Source: Mycobacterium arosiense ATCC BAA-1401 = DSM 45069
GTDB lineage: Bacteria; Actinomycetota; Actinomycetes; Mycobacteriales; Mycobacteriaceae
Assembly: GCF_002086125.1 (NCBI RefSeq)
Contig: NZ_MVHG01000011.1
Span: 1-64,000, forward strand
Direction: 5' to 3'
DNA: 64,000 nt
Each line of letters opens with the position of its first letter. Positions within the stretch are counted from its first letter, which is position 1. This document shows positions 26,655 through 36,039 of this stretch, one piece after another. The position numbers were made by a program, and so were the translations under genes. Below the pieces are notes generated by a model that saw only the letters and a list, made by a program, of their open reading frames with translations, was not told the origin of the DNA and did no database searches.

Positions 26655-27407
26655 ATGGCTTGGATGCGCTTGGCGCCCAATGTCGTTCGGCTGATCCTGG
26701 TGCTGGTGTCCTCGGCGTTGATCACGCTGGTGGCCGGTTGCGCTGATGTCGTCAGCGGCACTGTGCGCGCGGCGCCGGACCTCAAACCGCGCCCGCTGGT
26801 CGGCGAAGTCATCAAGCAGGCGATGCTGACCGATGCTGAGTTGTCCCACGTGTTCGGTCAATCGTTCAAACTCGATGACAGTATGCCGCCGAAGTTCGGC
26901 GGCCCGGCGGAGATGTACTGGGACTGGCCGGACGCTTCACGCAGCGATTGCGCCTCGCTGGCGCACATCCTGATGGGCGAGGCCTACCGTAATGCGCAGG
27001 TGGTCAACGTTGCTCACGAACAGTGGTGGGCCGCCGATGTCGGCGAATTTCCCACGGTGATCGATCTCGTCGAGGGTGTGGTCGCGTTACCGAACACGGC
27101 GGCGGCCAATGCGTTGTTTGAGAAATTCGGTTCGCAGTGGTCGCGGTGCGCCGGTCAGCGCCTCGACAGCGGCCTGGGATTTCAGAATGAGATCACCGAG
27201 GTGCACGCCGGTGCTTCAGTCGTGGAAGCCACCGTGGAAGAGGTAGACCTGCACACGAAACTGCGGCGGGTGCGCGCGCTCGGTGTGCGGGGCAATTGCC
27301 TGGTGGAGGTCGAGGCGGTCTATTTCCGCGACGTGGCGCCCGCGCCAGGCAAGGACGCCAGCGATGTGGCCAGGGCGATGATGGGCAAAATCAGCGATCG
27401 AAGCTGA
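26655..27407 (+). CDS. PknH-type sensor-domain lipoprotein
   Basis: This 250-residue lipoprotein starts at ATG 26655 after GAGAGGAG. Its lipobox is TLVAGC. The mature domain has SRSDCASL, WSRCAGQ and LGVRGNCLVEVEAVYF, the Cys pattern of the PknH extracellular domain, although more divergent than the neighbour at 25592. No kinase is attached. A TGGTAGT...ACTACCA hairpin (27413-27430) follows the stop. It is the second gene of the kinase operon. Confidence 0.75.
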   Translation: MAWMRLAPNVVRLILVLVSSALITLVAGCADVVSGTVRAAPDLKPRPLVGEVIKQAMLTDAELSHVFGQSFKLDDSMPPKFGGPAEMYWDWPDASRSDCASLAHILMGEAYRNAQVVNVAHEQWWAADVGEFPTVIDLVEGVVALPNTAAANALFEKFGSQWSRCAGQRLDSGLGFQNEITEVHAGASVVEATVEEVDLHTKLRRVRALGVRGNCLVEVEAVYFRDVAPAPGKDASDVARAMMGKISDRS

Positions 27408-27412
27408 CGCCC

Positions 27413-27430
27413 TGGTAGTAGCGACTACCA
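27413..27430 (+). terminator. Small hairpin after the lipoprotein gene
   Basis: TGGTAGT (27413-27419) pairs with ACTACCA (27424-27430) across a 4-nt loop. It has no long T run. It may attenuate read-through rather than stop it, because the operon seems to continue. Confidence 0.35.
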
Positions 27431-27494
27431 TTCTCCCCATCGTTGCCGGCGCACACAGGCCGGCCGCGGGACCTGAGAAAAGGAGGGATCGGAC

Positions 27495-27899
27495 GTGCGC
27501 GACGAATCGGCGGCTGAGCCGATGGCGACGCTGCTCAACAGCGCGCGCCCGCCAGCTGGATGCTGCGGCGCGGAACCGCCTGCACCGCGCCGCGCGCGAG
27601 GCCGCACTGCTGTATCCGGACAATCCCGACTTACAGCAGTGCGCGGTCGACGCGGCGATCGACTATCTCAACGACAATGCTGACCTGGACGCTGACGGTG
27701 CCGAATGGCATCGCATTCGCGACCAGGAGAAGCGACTCGGTGCCCGAGTCCGCCAACTCGCGGTGATGGCGGTGGCCGACAAGGCTGTCTCGGAACGGCG
27801 GGCGGCCAGCGCCATCTTCATCGACCGCATGGCGTTGCGGCGCTGGTCGGGCAAACGGCCCAACAGGCGCCGGAGCGGATCAGCGAAAGCCGCCCGGTG
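27495..27899 (+). pseudogene. Small helical charged protein, frame broken
   Basis: GTG 27495 follows AAAAGGAGGG and encodes about 20 residues ending LLNSAR. The matching continuation (ARQLDAAARNRLHRAARE...) is one frame away and runs to 27899. Restoring one base in GCGCGCGCCC (about 27540-27552) joins them into about 135 residues of charged helix with no membrane segment. The stop overlaps the next lipoprotein start by GTGA. The break may be a sequencing error. The function is unknown. Confidence 0.45.
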
Positions 27900-29175
27900 A
27901 AGATCCGACACACAAGCATCGCCGCCGCGCGCCGGGGCTTATCGCCGCTGCTGCTCAGCCTCGCCGTAGTGGTCGTCGTGGGCAGCGGCTGCTCGAACCA
28001 GGTGACGGGGGTAGCCGTCAAATCCGGCGGCCCGGCGCCCGCGGCGGCCAACGCGGCCCTGCTCGACCCCGGTAACTATCCGCGCCGGCCCCGGCCCCCC
28101 CTTGGGCAACGTCGCCGATGACGCCGCCGGGCGCCGCGTCGAGGCCCAGCGGATGGCCGACATGGTGGCCGGACCGTGGCAGATCGACGCCACGTTGATC
28201 AGCCCGACGAACGCCGAAATCGCGCCCACGACAGCGTTTCCCGAGCCCACACGGCTATCGGCGCTGGTGCGTGGGGATTCGATCGCCGCGATCGCCGCCG
28301 CGCATCATTTCGTGGCCGGTTTCGTCAGTGGGCGCGCCACCCCGCCACCTCCACAGGGACAGGCCGGCGCTGACAAGCCCAAGATCCTGGACAACGGGGT
28401 GTTTCGGTTCCCCAGCCCCCAAGACGCGACGGATGCGGCTGCGGCGATGGCCGCCGCTGATGTGGGCACCATCCGCCCGGGCAACATCCCAGCGACCCGG
28501 CTGGCGATCCCCAACTATCCCAACACGCGGGCCTACGTGGCCCCGCTGTCAGGAGGTTTTGAAGCCTCAGCGTTCAGCGCGCACGGCCTGTACGTGTTTT
28601 TCCAGTTCGCCGGATCCAAGGAAAGCTCCGCGGCGGTCGCCGACATGATCGCCAAAACCCTGGATTTGCAAGGCCCGGCCGCTGACCACTTTCAAGCCAC
28701 CCCAGTCGATCGGCTGGCCAGCTTGCCGGCCGACCCGACCGGTCTGCTGGCCCGCACCGTGCCGGCCACCGACCCCAACGTCAACCAGGGTGGGGTCTAC
28801 TCCGCGCACGGCTCACTACATTTCCGATCCGACCCGGTTGCCACCCAGGCGATGTACAACGACGCCGGCATTACCCACGTCGCCGTCGACCGCACCACCA
28901 TCTACGAGGCCGTCGATACCACCGGCGCCCAGCGCGCCGCTGATGGGCTTGCCCGCATCGACGTGCCGTTCCTGGGCTATCACTCCGCCCCCGGCATCAA
29001 CGGTCTACCCTCAGCGCGCTGCTTTGACCGCGGGCCCGACATCACCGACCTGGGGGCGGTGCGGTTTGTGTGCATCGCCACCGCAGCGCGCTACGCGTTC
29101 AAAGCCACTGCGGCCCAAGAGGTTGAGGCCCATCAGATCATGGCTGCCCAATACCTGATGCTGACCGCGCCATGA
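27897..29175 (+). pseudogene. Lipoprotein paralogue split by a C-run frameshift
   Basis: GTG 27897 opens a lipoprotein (lipobox VVVGSGC) whose frame stops at 28121. The rest of the protein continues from about 28100 in another frame to 29175. The break lies at the C7 run of 28090-28100. Comparison with the intact neighbour at 29172 makes the join clear: both have LLD(A/P)GN(F/Y)P, then PLG, then WAEGRR/VEAQR. With one base restored it is a lipoprotein of about 425 residues. It has a Cys-containing C-terminal ending (PSARCFDRG, VRFVCIATAARYAF). The paralogous pair has no known activity. Confidence 0.7.
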
Positions 29176-30383
29176 CCGGGCGCATCCGTTCATGGTTGCG
29201 CGCCGCGGCCGTCGGAGTCGCGGCGCTGACGGTGGCCTGCAGTACCACGATCGCCGGCAGCGCGGTCAAAGCCCCCGGGGAGGCCAGCCCCGACGGTGTG
29301 AATCTGGCGTTGCTCGATGCTGGGAACTTCCCCACCACCCCCCGCGCCCCATTGGGGTTGGCCGGCGACGCGCTGCGCGGCGGCTGGGCCGAAGGGCGCC
29401 GCCTGGCCAGCGTGGTGGTGGGCCCGTGGGAGGTCGACGCCGACCTGATCGACTATGCGCAAATCGAATCCGGCGTGGTCAAAGACGTCGATGCGGTCAA
29501 CGCGCTGCTCGGGGCCCCCCTGGGGGAGGCGCTTAACGGCCACAACTTGCTGGCCGGGTTTTCCAGCGCCCGTCACACCGACAAGGGCCCCTATAAGGAC
29601 CTGCTGACCACGGTGTTGGAACTGGCCAGCCCGGCTGATGCGAGCGCCGCGATCACCGCGATGGCAGCCAAAGGCGCTGCCCTGACGATGCCCTTTGACA
29701 CCAAACCCATCCCGACGCAACTGTTTTCGATTCCCCGATACCCAGCTACGACGGCACTGACCTACCAATGGACAGCGCAATACCCCGACCCCGGCCCGCG
29801 GTTCTCGGTGACCGCCTTGACCGCACACGGACAATACGTGCTGGCACAAACAGCGACGTCGGCTGACAAACCCGATACGGCTGCCGGGTTGATCGCCACC
29901 ACACTGGATTTGCAGCAGCTCCTGGTCGACAAATTCAAGCCGACCCCGCCGGATCAGATGGCTCAACTGCCGCTGGACCCCGATGGGTTGATGGCCCACA
30001 CGGTGGCCCCCCGCCAAGAAAACGAATCGATCAGCGACGGGATCTATGACGCCCATGGGGCGCTGCACCTGGCCACCGGCGACCCCGTCCACTTGGCGGC
30101 GATGTTCAAATCCGCTGGCGTGCAACAGGTCTCCTACGTCCTCGAAACCCGCGTCTACCAAACCCCCGACACGGCCTCCGCGGCGCGCCTCGTCGCCGAT
30201 GAGACCGGGCCCAACCAGGTCGGCGGGATCAGCGGCATGCCCAAGGCGAAATGCTTCAACGAAACCCTGGGCTACTGGTGCGTGGCCCGCGCCGACCGCT
30301 ACGCATTCGAGATGCAAAACGAACAAGAACACGCTGTGCACCAGATGATGGCCGCCCAATACCGCATGCTGACAGGGAAATGA
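29172..30383 (+). CDS. Lipoprotein, intact paralogue of its upstream neighbour
   Basis: This 403-residue lipoprotein has lipobox TVACS and starts with ATG 29172, overlapping the upstream stop by 4 bp. The mature protein has two halves: a GHNLLAGFSS region and a C-terminal Cys pair (AKCFNETLGYWC). It has clear end-to-end similarity to the upstream gene, which shows a tandem duplication. Both precede a kinase with an outer ligand-binding domain, so they may share the sensor function. The family is mycobacterial and uncharacterised. Confidence 0.75.
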   Translation: MTGRIRSWLRAAAVGVAALTVACSTTIAGSAVKAPGEASPDGVNLALLDAGNFPTTPRAPLGLAGDALRGGWAEGRRLASVVVGPWEVDADLIDYAQIESGVVKDVDAVNALLGAPLGEALNGHNLLAGFSSARHTDKGPYKDLLTTVLELASPADASAAITAMAAKGAALTMPFDTKPIPTQLFSIPRYPATTALTYQWTAQYPDPGPRFSVTALTAHGQYVLAQTATSADKPDTAAGLIATTLDLQQLLVDKFKPTPPDQMAQLPLDPDGLMAHTVAPRQENESISDGIYDAHGALHLATGDPVHLAAMFKSAGVQQVSYVLETRVYQTPDTASAARLVADETGPNQVGGISGMPKAKCFNETLGYWCVARADRYAFEMQNEQEHAVHQMMAAQYRMLTGK

Positions 30384-30391
30384 GCCGCTGA

Positions 30392-32422
30392 ATGCCCCTT
30401 GATGTAGGAACTATCATCGCCGGCTACCGCATCGAAGGCGTGCTGGGCCAGGGCGGGATGGGCACAGTGTATCTGGCCCGCCACCCGACGCTGCCCCGCA
30501 GCGAGGCGCTGAAAATCCTGTCCGGCGAACTGTGCGGAGACCGCCAATTCAGGGAGCGCTTCATCCGCGAAGCCAACCTGGCCGCGAGCCTGGACCACCC
30601 GAACATCGTGCGGGTCTACAACCGAGGCGAAACCGACGGGCACCTGTGGATCGCCATGGAATACGTCAAAGGAACCGCCGCCAACGATTTGGACCGCGCC
30701 AACCTCACCCCGGCCCGTATCGTGCGCATCATCACCGACGTCGCCGCCGCACTCGACTACGCCCACTCGCAGCACGTCTTACACCGCGATATCAAACCCG
30801 GCAACTTCCTCGTCGCAGCGCCCGGCAGTGAGCGTGAACGAGTGTTATTGGCGGACTTCGGCATTGCACGCGCTCTCGACGATGCCACCGCCCTGACCGC
30901 GACGGGCTCGATGGTCGGCACCGCGGCCTACGCCGCGCCGGAGACCATCGAAGGCCGACCCGCCGATCACCGCACCGACATCTACTCGCTGGGGTGTGCC
31001 CTGTTTCGGCTGCTTACCAGCCGCACCCCGTATGAGGACCCCTCCAACAAGTCCCTTGAGGCCATATTGGTCGGACACCTGATGCGGCCTGTCCCGCACC
31101 CCAGCGACATCAACCCCACCCTGCCACCGCAGATCGACGAGGTGATGGCTCGCGCGCTGGCCAAAAATCCAGCTGATCGTTTCCAGACCGCTGGCGAACT
31201 GGCTGCGGCGACTACTGCGGCGCTGACTAACAATCCGGCACCGCCAACCATCACCGGACCTCGTCCATCCCAGCCGACCAATCCCACCCTGACCTACCCA
31301 CCCACCGGACCTTCCCTACCGGCGGGCTCCGCACCGGTGTGGCCGGCCTATGATCCCCGCGCAGCATCCGCGAATGGAGCGGCGCCGCAGCCGTTCACGG
31401 GCGCACCGCCCCCCTCAACCCCGACCGGTCGCCCAACCGAGTCCGGTCCTAAACCCAAGCGCCGCAACCGCACCCGGCTGATCGTGGGAGCAACCATCGT
31501 GGTTGCCGCGTTGGTCGCAGCGACAGTGGTGGGCATTCACCTGTTCGGCACCACCAGGACCGGATTGGGCCCATACCAACCGCAGACCCTGAACACCAAA
31601 TTCGGCACCCTCAAACTCGAGCACCGCCCGATGGCCATCGCCGCGCTCGGAGCTGGCGACCCCGATGCCGTGCTCTCACTCGGCGCCCCTGTAGTGGTGA
31701 TGAACGCGCCCGGCGCGACCACACCGAGCTGGCTGCAGCCGCTCATCCATTCCACCCCACCGGTCTTCGCCGCCGCCGACACCGCCGCCATCACCGCTGC
31801 CAAACCCGACCTCATCATCGACACCGACAACATCGACCAGACCACCTACAACTCGCTGGCCGCGATCGCCCCCACGCTGACCCAACCCGCCGACAACACC
31901 CAAGACTGGAACTGGCAGGCCCAACTGAACTGGATCGCCACCGCGCTGGGCCGCACCGACACCGCCAAAACCTTGGTCGACAAGGCGCAGTCCGAGCAGA
32001 ACCAGATCCGCTCCGAGCATCGAAGTTTCGGCGGCAAATCCATCGTCGCGGTCAACTACACCGGGACCAACACCACCGCGGCGGCGGTCCCATCACCGCC
32101 GAGCAGCTACCTGGAAAGCATCGGCTTCCCCTACAACACCCACTACAAACGCGCCCCCGGCGGCCCACCAACCGTCCCGTTCAACATCGACGACGTCGAC
32201 TACATCGCTCAACGCAGCGACGTCATGCTGCTGCTGCGCACCGACCCGGGCGCCGGCGGCGGCGGATACGGCGGCCTGCCCGCCAAATACAGCAGTTTCG
32301 GCGGCACGCTCGTCATCGTCGATGACCCCGCCACCATCGCCGCCCTCAACGCCGGCGGCCCAGCAGCCACCACCTACCTCAACACCGCGCTGGTCACCAA
32401 ACTTGGCAACCAAATCCACTAA
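30392..32422 (+). CDS. Ser/Thr protein kinase fused to a FecB-like periplasmic-binding domain
   Basis: This 676-residue protein has a PknB-type kinase domain at about residues 10-275: glycine loop GQGGMG (19-24), Lys41, HRDIKPGN with Asp133, DFG at 155-157, and a TAAYAAPE segment. A Pro-rich linker and one helix (about 362-386) lead to an outer part of about 290 residues. That part reads like a FecB/TroA-type siderophore-binding protein: PMAIAALG, DAVLSLGAPVV, KPDLIIDTDNID and VDYIAQRSDVML. Kinases with such a domain are unusual. The order suggests that extracellular iron-chelate or metal binding sets kinase activity. The start follows the lipoprotein stop by 8 nt. Confidence 0.9.
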   Translation: MPLDVGTIIAGYRIEGVLGQGGMGTVYLARHPTLPRSEALKILSGELCGDRQFRERFIREANLAASLDHPNIVRVYNRGETDGHLWIAMEYVKGTAANDLDRANLTPARIVRIITDVAAALDYAHSQHVLHRDIKPGNFLVAAPGSERERVLLADFGIARALDDATALTATGSMVGTAAYAAPETIEGRPADHRTDIYSLGCALFRLLTSRTPYEDPSNKSLEAILVGHLMRPVPHPSDINPTLPPQIDEVMARALAKNPADRFQTAGELAAATTAALTNNPAPPTITGPRPSQPTNPTLTYPPTGPSLPAGSAPVWPAYDPRAASANGAAPQPFTGAPPPSTPTGRPTESGPKPKRRNRTRLIVGATIVVAALVAATVVGIHLFGTTRTGLGPYQPQTLNTKFGTLKLEHRPMAIAALGAGDPDAVLSLGAPVVVMNAPGATTPSWLQPLIHSTPPVFAAADTAAITAAKPDLIIDTDNIDQTTYNSLAAIAPTLTQPADNTQDWNWQAQLNWIATALGRTDTAKTLVDKAQSEQNQIRSEHRSFGGKSIVAVNYTGTNTTAAAVPSPPSSYLESIGFPYNTHYKRAPGGPPTVPFNIDDVDYIAQRSDVMLLLRTDPGAGGGGYGGLPAKYSSFGGTLVIVDDPATIAALNAGGPAATTYLNTALVTKLGNQIH

Positions 32423-32526
32423 ACCGCCAACGAGACACCGCGCGCCGCGTTCAGGCTGCAGCGCACGACGCGTTAAGAACCAGGCCATCGTTGAATCACG
32501 CTATCTGTGCAGTCAGGGGAATCCGT

Positions 32527-33321
32527 ATGGCAATGCCAACCGAGGACAACGGAAACCGCGCCACCCTGGTCGACAATGTGGCGCTGCGACAAGCCGTCGC
32601 CGCCTTCGCCGCACAACCCAACCAGCGCGGGGCGCTCGAGGTACTCCGTTTGTGCATGGTCGGTGAGGTGCTTTTCGACATCACCGGATCCGATGCATTT
32701 ACCGGCCAAACACCGTTCGCGGCCGGGTCTCGCCTCCAAATCCGCGGCGGCACAGGCCCCCACGGCAAAGGGTCGGCGCTGTTCGCTTATACCCGTCATG
32801 AGGAGATCGCCCGCCTGCACCCGCCGGGTACGCGCACGCAGTCATTGGTGCAGTCGGCTACCGGGGCCCTGGAGCTGGCCCAAAGCCAAGGCAACGACTG
32901 GCTCTATATCGACCCCGCCGGCCCCACCTGTGCATTGTCGGCCGCCGAAATCGATTTCGCCTTGCGCAATCCGAATAACGAGCCGCTCAAACGGGCGCTG
33001 GCCGATCACGCTGCCGGCAAGATCGACAGGCACACCGTCGTCGACGTGGTGCGCCAGAACGGACCGTTGGCAATCGCCGCCGACGATTCCCAAGGCAACG
33101 GGCACATCGCCGTTCGCAACACCACACATCCCGACGGCAGCTCCAGCATCTTCGGCTTCACCAGCGGCCCAGAAGTTCTAGCTTGGAGCCCCGCTGATGC
33201 GGCCGGGCCCCTCACGGTCGAACAAGTGGTGAACATGGCTCGCGCGCAAGGCCACAGCGGGATCGTCATCAACCCGGCAGGCCCATACCTGTGGGTCTCG
33301 CTGGCCGAAATCACCCAATAA
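32527..33321 (+). CDS. SseB-domain protein, two copies
   Basis: This frame encodes about 264 residues, starting at ATG 32527 after AGGGGA. Two tandem units share a scheme of about 100 residues: a helix, GSAL/SSIFGFT, an (P/S)-rich loop, then LYIDPAGP or VINPAGP followed by a short conserved helix (LSAAEIDFAL / VSLAEITQ). This is the SseB-type N-terminal domain that actinobacterial proteins use in pairs. It is cytoplasmic, with no signal peptide. It sits between the kinase and a secreted protein. Its partner is unknown. Confidence 0.7.
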   Translation: MAMPTEDNGNRATLVDNVALRQAVAAFAAQPNQRGALEVLRLCMVGEVLFDITGSDAFTGQTPFAAGSRLQIRGGTGPHGKGSALFAYTRHEEIARLHPPGTRTQSLVQSATGALELAQSQGNDWLYIDPAGPTCALSAAEIDFALRNPNNEPLKRALADHAAGKIDRHTVVDVVRQNGPLAIAADDSQGNGHIAVRNTTHPDGSSSIFGFTSGPEVLAWSPADAAGPLTVEQVVNMARAQGHSGIVINPAGPYLWVSLAEITQ

Positions 33322-33324
33322 AAA

Positions 33325-33936
33325 ATGAAGAACGCCAACATCTTTCACGCGCCGAGAACCCGGCTCAAGGATGTTGCTGCGAAACGATCGCTCATATTGA
33401 TCGCGCTGGCGCTTGCCTGGCCGGCGTTGGTCGGTCTGCCCCTGCATGCGACCGCAGCGCCCGATGACATTGATGCACTGATCGACGACAGCGGGCCACT
33501 GCCCAAACAGACCCGCGACCTCACGGCACTACCTGATCTGCTGTTCACCACCCCTAGTGGCCTGCTGTGCAAAAAGACCGTGGTCAAGGTGATGCATGAC
33601 GTGACGTGCGCGGGTGATCTGCCCGGGGCGCCGGCGGGGACCCGGGTGGTGACACTGCCCACGGTCTACGCCCAGGCCAACGGGCCGGCGCGGTTTCTGC
33701 CCACCCCGCCCGAACGATTCTTCGGCGACACCACGGGCCAGGCGCCGGTCCTGCTGCCAGCGGGGCACAAAATCGTGTTCTGGGCGTTCTCGAACACCCA
33801 ATCGCTGGTCTGCGGGGTGCCGCGATCGGCGGATCTGGTGTGCAGGCTCAACGCGCCGAAGGCCATCGGTGCCGACAACAGCGGTCCACAAACCCATGGC
33901 TTCGTGATCGCGGCTCCCCACAGTCACGTCTTCTGA
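33325..33936 (+). CDS. Secreted protein of the 23228 family
   Basis: This 203-residue protein starts at ATG 33325 only 3 nt after the SseB-like stop. It has a signal peptide (RSLILIALALAWPALVG) and LLFTTPSGLLCKKTV, the TxPSGxLC motif of the secreted proteins at 23228 and 52249. A second Cys is in VTCAGDLPG and two more lie near the C-terminus (VCGVP, LVCRL). It is the last gene of the + strand kinase operon. The family role is unknown. Confidence 0.7.
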   Translation: MKNANIFHAPRTRLKDVAAKRSLILIALALAWPALVGLPLHATAAPDDIDALIDDSGPLPKQTRDLTALPDLLFTTPSGLLCKKTVVKVMHDVTCAGDLPGAPAGTRVVTLPTVYAQANGPARFLPTPPERFFGDTTGQAPVLLPAGHKIVFWAFSNTQSLVCGVPRSADLVCRLNAPKAIGADNSGPQTHGFVIAAPHSHVF

Positions 33937-33993
33937 CGACAGCCAAGACGCGCGCGGCGCCCCGACAGCATCGTTCGCTCACATCGTGATCGG

Positions 33994-35097
33994 TTATTTG
34001 TCTAACAGGTCGGCGATCAGGAGCTCGATTGCGTCGGCGACATCGGGCGTTACGGGACGTTCGGCTTCGGCGTCTTCAAGGGCTGAGGCGGGCAGCCCGG
34101 AGCCTATGGCCGCCTCTTCCAGGCTCAGCTCCGCCCGGTGGCGGGCCCCGTAAAGCCGCTGCCCCAACGTCGCCGACGGCGAGGCGGCGGCGCGCATCAT
34201 CACATCGTTGTAGGTGCGCCGCACACGGCTCAACGCCTTCATGGCCGCAGCGCCCCCAGTGGGCTGGCGCGCAGCAGTCAACGCCAGGCCCTCGAGCCTG
34301 CGCAGATCAGCCAGGATCGCAGTGGCTTTGGCGGTGAAGTCCGGGGCGTTCGGTTCAGGCAAGTCCGCGATGGTCACGCTGACGGCTTGCAGAGCGAGCT
34401 CGACCGTGCGCGAAATAGTCGGCGCGTGAATGGAGTCGGTCAACACCTCGGTCGCCTCGTCGCTACCAGCCTCAGGGACGGCCGCTGCTGCTAGCTCGCC
34501 CTCGCGTCGCTGCGCCTCGATGTACCCGGCGGGCAAGTCCAATTTCTTTTCCAGTTTTGCCAGCGTGCTGGGATGCGGCCAGCTGCGACCCAGCTCGAAA
34601 TTGATGAGAGCGGACTGGTTATAGATCCCGTCGTTGTCCAGGCCCCGCTGGGAGATCCCCAACTGCTCACGACGCGCACGGACCGCTTGGCCAGCCCGCA
34701 GACGCCCCGCCGCGGCGATTTTCTCGGCTCGCGACGGATGCTCGGTCTGAGCTGACCCCAGTGCCTGGGTCGACTCATCCTGAGTCACGTCGGTGGTAAG
34801 GGTCACGGCCACCCCATCTGGGGTCCCGAGGTGCAGGGTCGTGGTAGCGGTAATGGGTACCGGGGTGCGGCGTTCTCCGTCGACGAACATTCCGTTGGTG
34901 CTGACATCGACGGCGTACCAACCATCGGGGTGGGGTTCGAGGACAACATGGCGCCGTGAAACCCGCTCATCATCGATGTCGACCGCCGCCTCAGGATCTC
35001 TGCCGATGAATACCGCGCCCGCGGCGGCGTGAAGAGTGTGCGTCGCGCGACCGACCCGCACAATTAGCGCGGGCGTCGTCACTGGGCTGGCAATCAA
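33994..35097 (-). CDS. FHA-domain and XRE helix-turn-helix regulator
   Basis: This 367-residue protein has an N-terminal FHA domain (about residues 10-100: GRDPEAAVDIDDERVSRRHVVL, then STNGMFVDGE). An XRE helix-turn-helix (about 140-200: GISQRGLDNDGIYNQSALINFELG) and a second HTH-like part (ELSLEEAAIGSG) near the C-terminus follow. FHA domains bind phospho-threonine. The neighbours are two kinase systems, so the protein probably reads kinase output and controls transcription. It is divergent from the DUF4333 gene, with the 15-bp motif in between, which is a candidate binding site. Confidence 0.85.
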   Translation of the reverse strand: MIASPVTTPALIVRVGRATHTLHAAAGAVFIGRDPEAAVDIDDERVSRRHVVLEPHPDGWYAVDVSTNGMFVDGERRTPVPITATTTLHLGTPDGVAVTLTTDVTQDESTQALGSAQTEHPSRAEKIAAAGRLRAGQAVRARREQLGISQRGLDNDGIYNQSALINFELGRSWPHPSTLAKLEKKLDLPAGYIEAQRREGELAAAAVPEAGSDEATEVLTDSIHAPTISRTVELALQAVSVTIADLPEPNAPDFTAKATAILADLRRLEGLALTAARQPTGGAAAMKALSRVRRTYNDVMMRAAASPSATLGQRLYGARHRAELSLEEAAIGSGLPASALEDAEAERPVTPDVADAIELLIADLLDK

Positions 35098-35372
35098 TCG
35101 TCGCTCCCTTTCCCGGTTGAGGCACTGATGCTCTGCTGTTAAACAAAGCGCTCGGCTAAATGCTACCTCATCCGAACCGTAAAGGTGGGCTAGAAAGCAC
35201 AGCGCCGCTGTCGAGGGCCTGCGGCGTTCTGCGATTCTCGCGTCGTGCGTACCGATGGGCGACTCACCACATTAATCCAGGTAGACACCCTAGAGTGAGC
35301 TGCTGACGCGGTTGCTTCACCGGGCCCATGACTCGCAAGCGGGACGGCCCCACAAGCGTGCTGTGGTTTCTA

Positions 35373-35387
35373 AACCATTGCGCTATG
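35373..35387 (+). promoter_or_regulatory. Shared 15-bp promoter motif, copy 2
   Basis: AACCATTGCGCTATG here is identical to 25434-25448. It is followed by a -10-like TTACTGT and an ATG at 35417, so the geometry matches copy 1. It lies in the 361-nt region between the divergent FHA-HTH gene and the DUF4333 gene. Confidence 0.55.
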
Positions 35388-35458
35388 GGGACTGCTTGGG
35401 TTACTGTTCGGGCACGATGCCATTGCGGCCCTCGGCCACGCACAGAGAAAGGTCGCCG

Positions 35459-36037
35459 ATGCAACACCCACAGCAGCCGCCCCTGGCGCCACCGCGCCAC
35501 CCGTACGCGCCGGGGATGCCGCCGGTCGCTCCCCAGGGCTTCTACGAACCGCCTATCCAGCCACTGCCCCGCCCACAAGCCTTCCCGATGACGCCCCAGG
35601 CCGGCCCCTTCCCCTACCCGCATCCTCACCTACCACCAGGCGCGAACCCCTGGGCACCAACCGCCTTCACGGCCCGTAGTCCCCGAGTTGGCCTGCGCGG
35701 CAAACACCTTCCGCTCTACCTGGGCGGCGCGCTCACCGCGATCACCGCGGCGGTGCTCTTCGCGGGATTCGTAGCACCCGGTTTTCTCGTCACCAAACAA
35801 CTCGACGTCCGCGCTGTCGCAGCCGGCGTCACGCACGTCTTGTCCGATCCGAACGGTTACGCCGCCAAGAACGTCAGCGACGTCACCTGCAACGACGGCC
35901 ACAACCCCACCATTCTCAAGGGAGCCACCTTCACCTGCCAGGCCACCATTGACCACATCAAACACCAGTTCACGGTCACCTTCACCGACGACGCGGGTGG
36001 CTACGAGGTCAGCGCCCCGAAGGGAACAAAAATCTGA
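35459..36037 (+). CDS. DUF4333 membrane protein
   Basis: The protein has 192 residues from ATG 35459 (GAAAGG at 8 nt); a leaderless start at ATG 35417 would add 14 residues. A Pro-rich cytoplasmic tail leads to one helix (about residues 85-105). The DUF4333 domain follows with VSDVTCNDG and FTCQATI, two Cys that may form a disulfide. A related domain is at the C-terminus of the protein at 44686. The family is typical of mycobacterial envelopes. No function is known. Confidence 0.8.
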   Translation: MQHPQQPPLAPPRHPYAPGMPPVAPQGFYEPPIQPLPRPQAFPMTPQAGPFPYPHPHLPPGANPWAPTAFTARSPRVGLRGKHLPLYLGGALTAITAAVLFAGFVAPGFLVTKQLDVRAVAAGVTHVLSDPNGYAAKNVSDVTCNDGHNPTILKGATFTCQATIDHIKHQFTVTFTDDAGGYEVSAPKGTKI

Positions 36038-36039
36038 CC

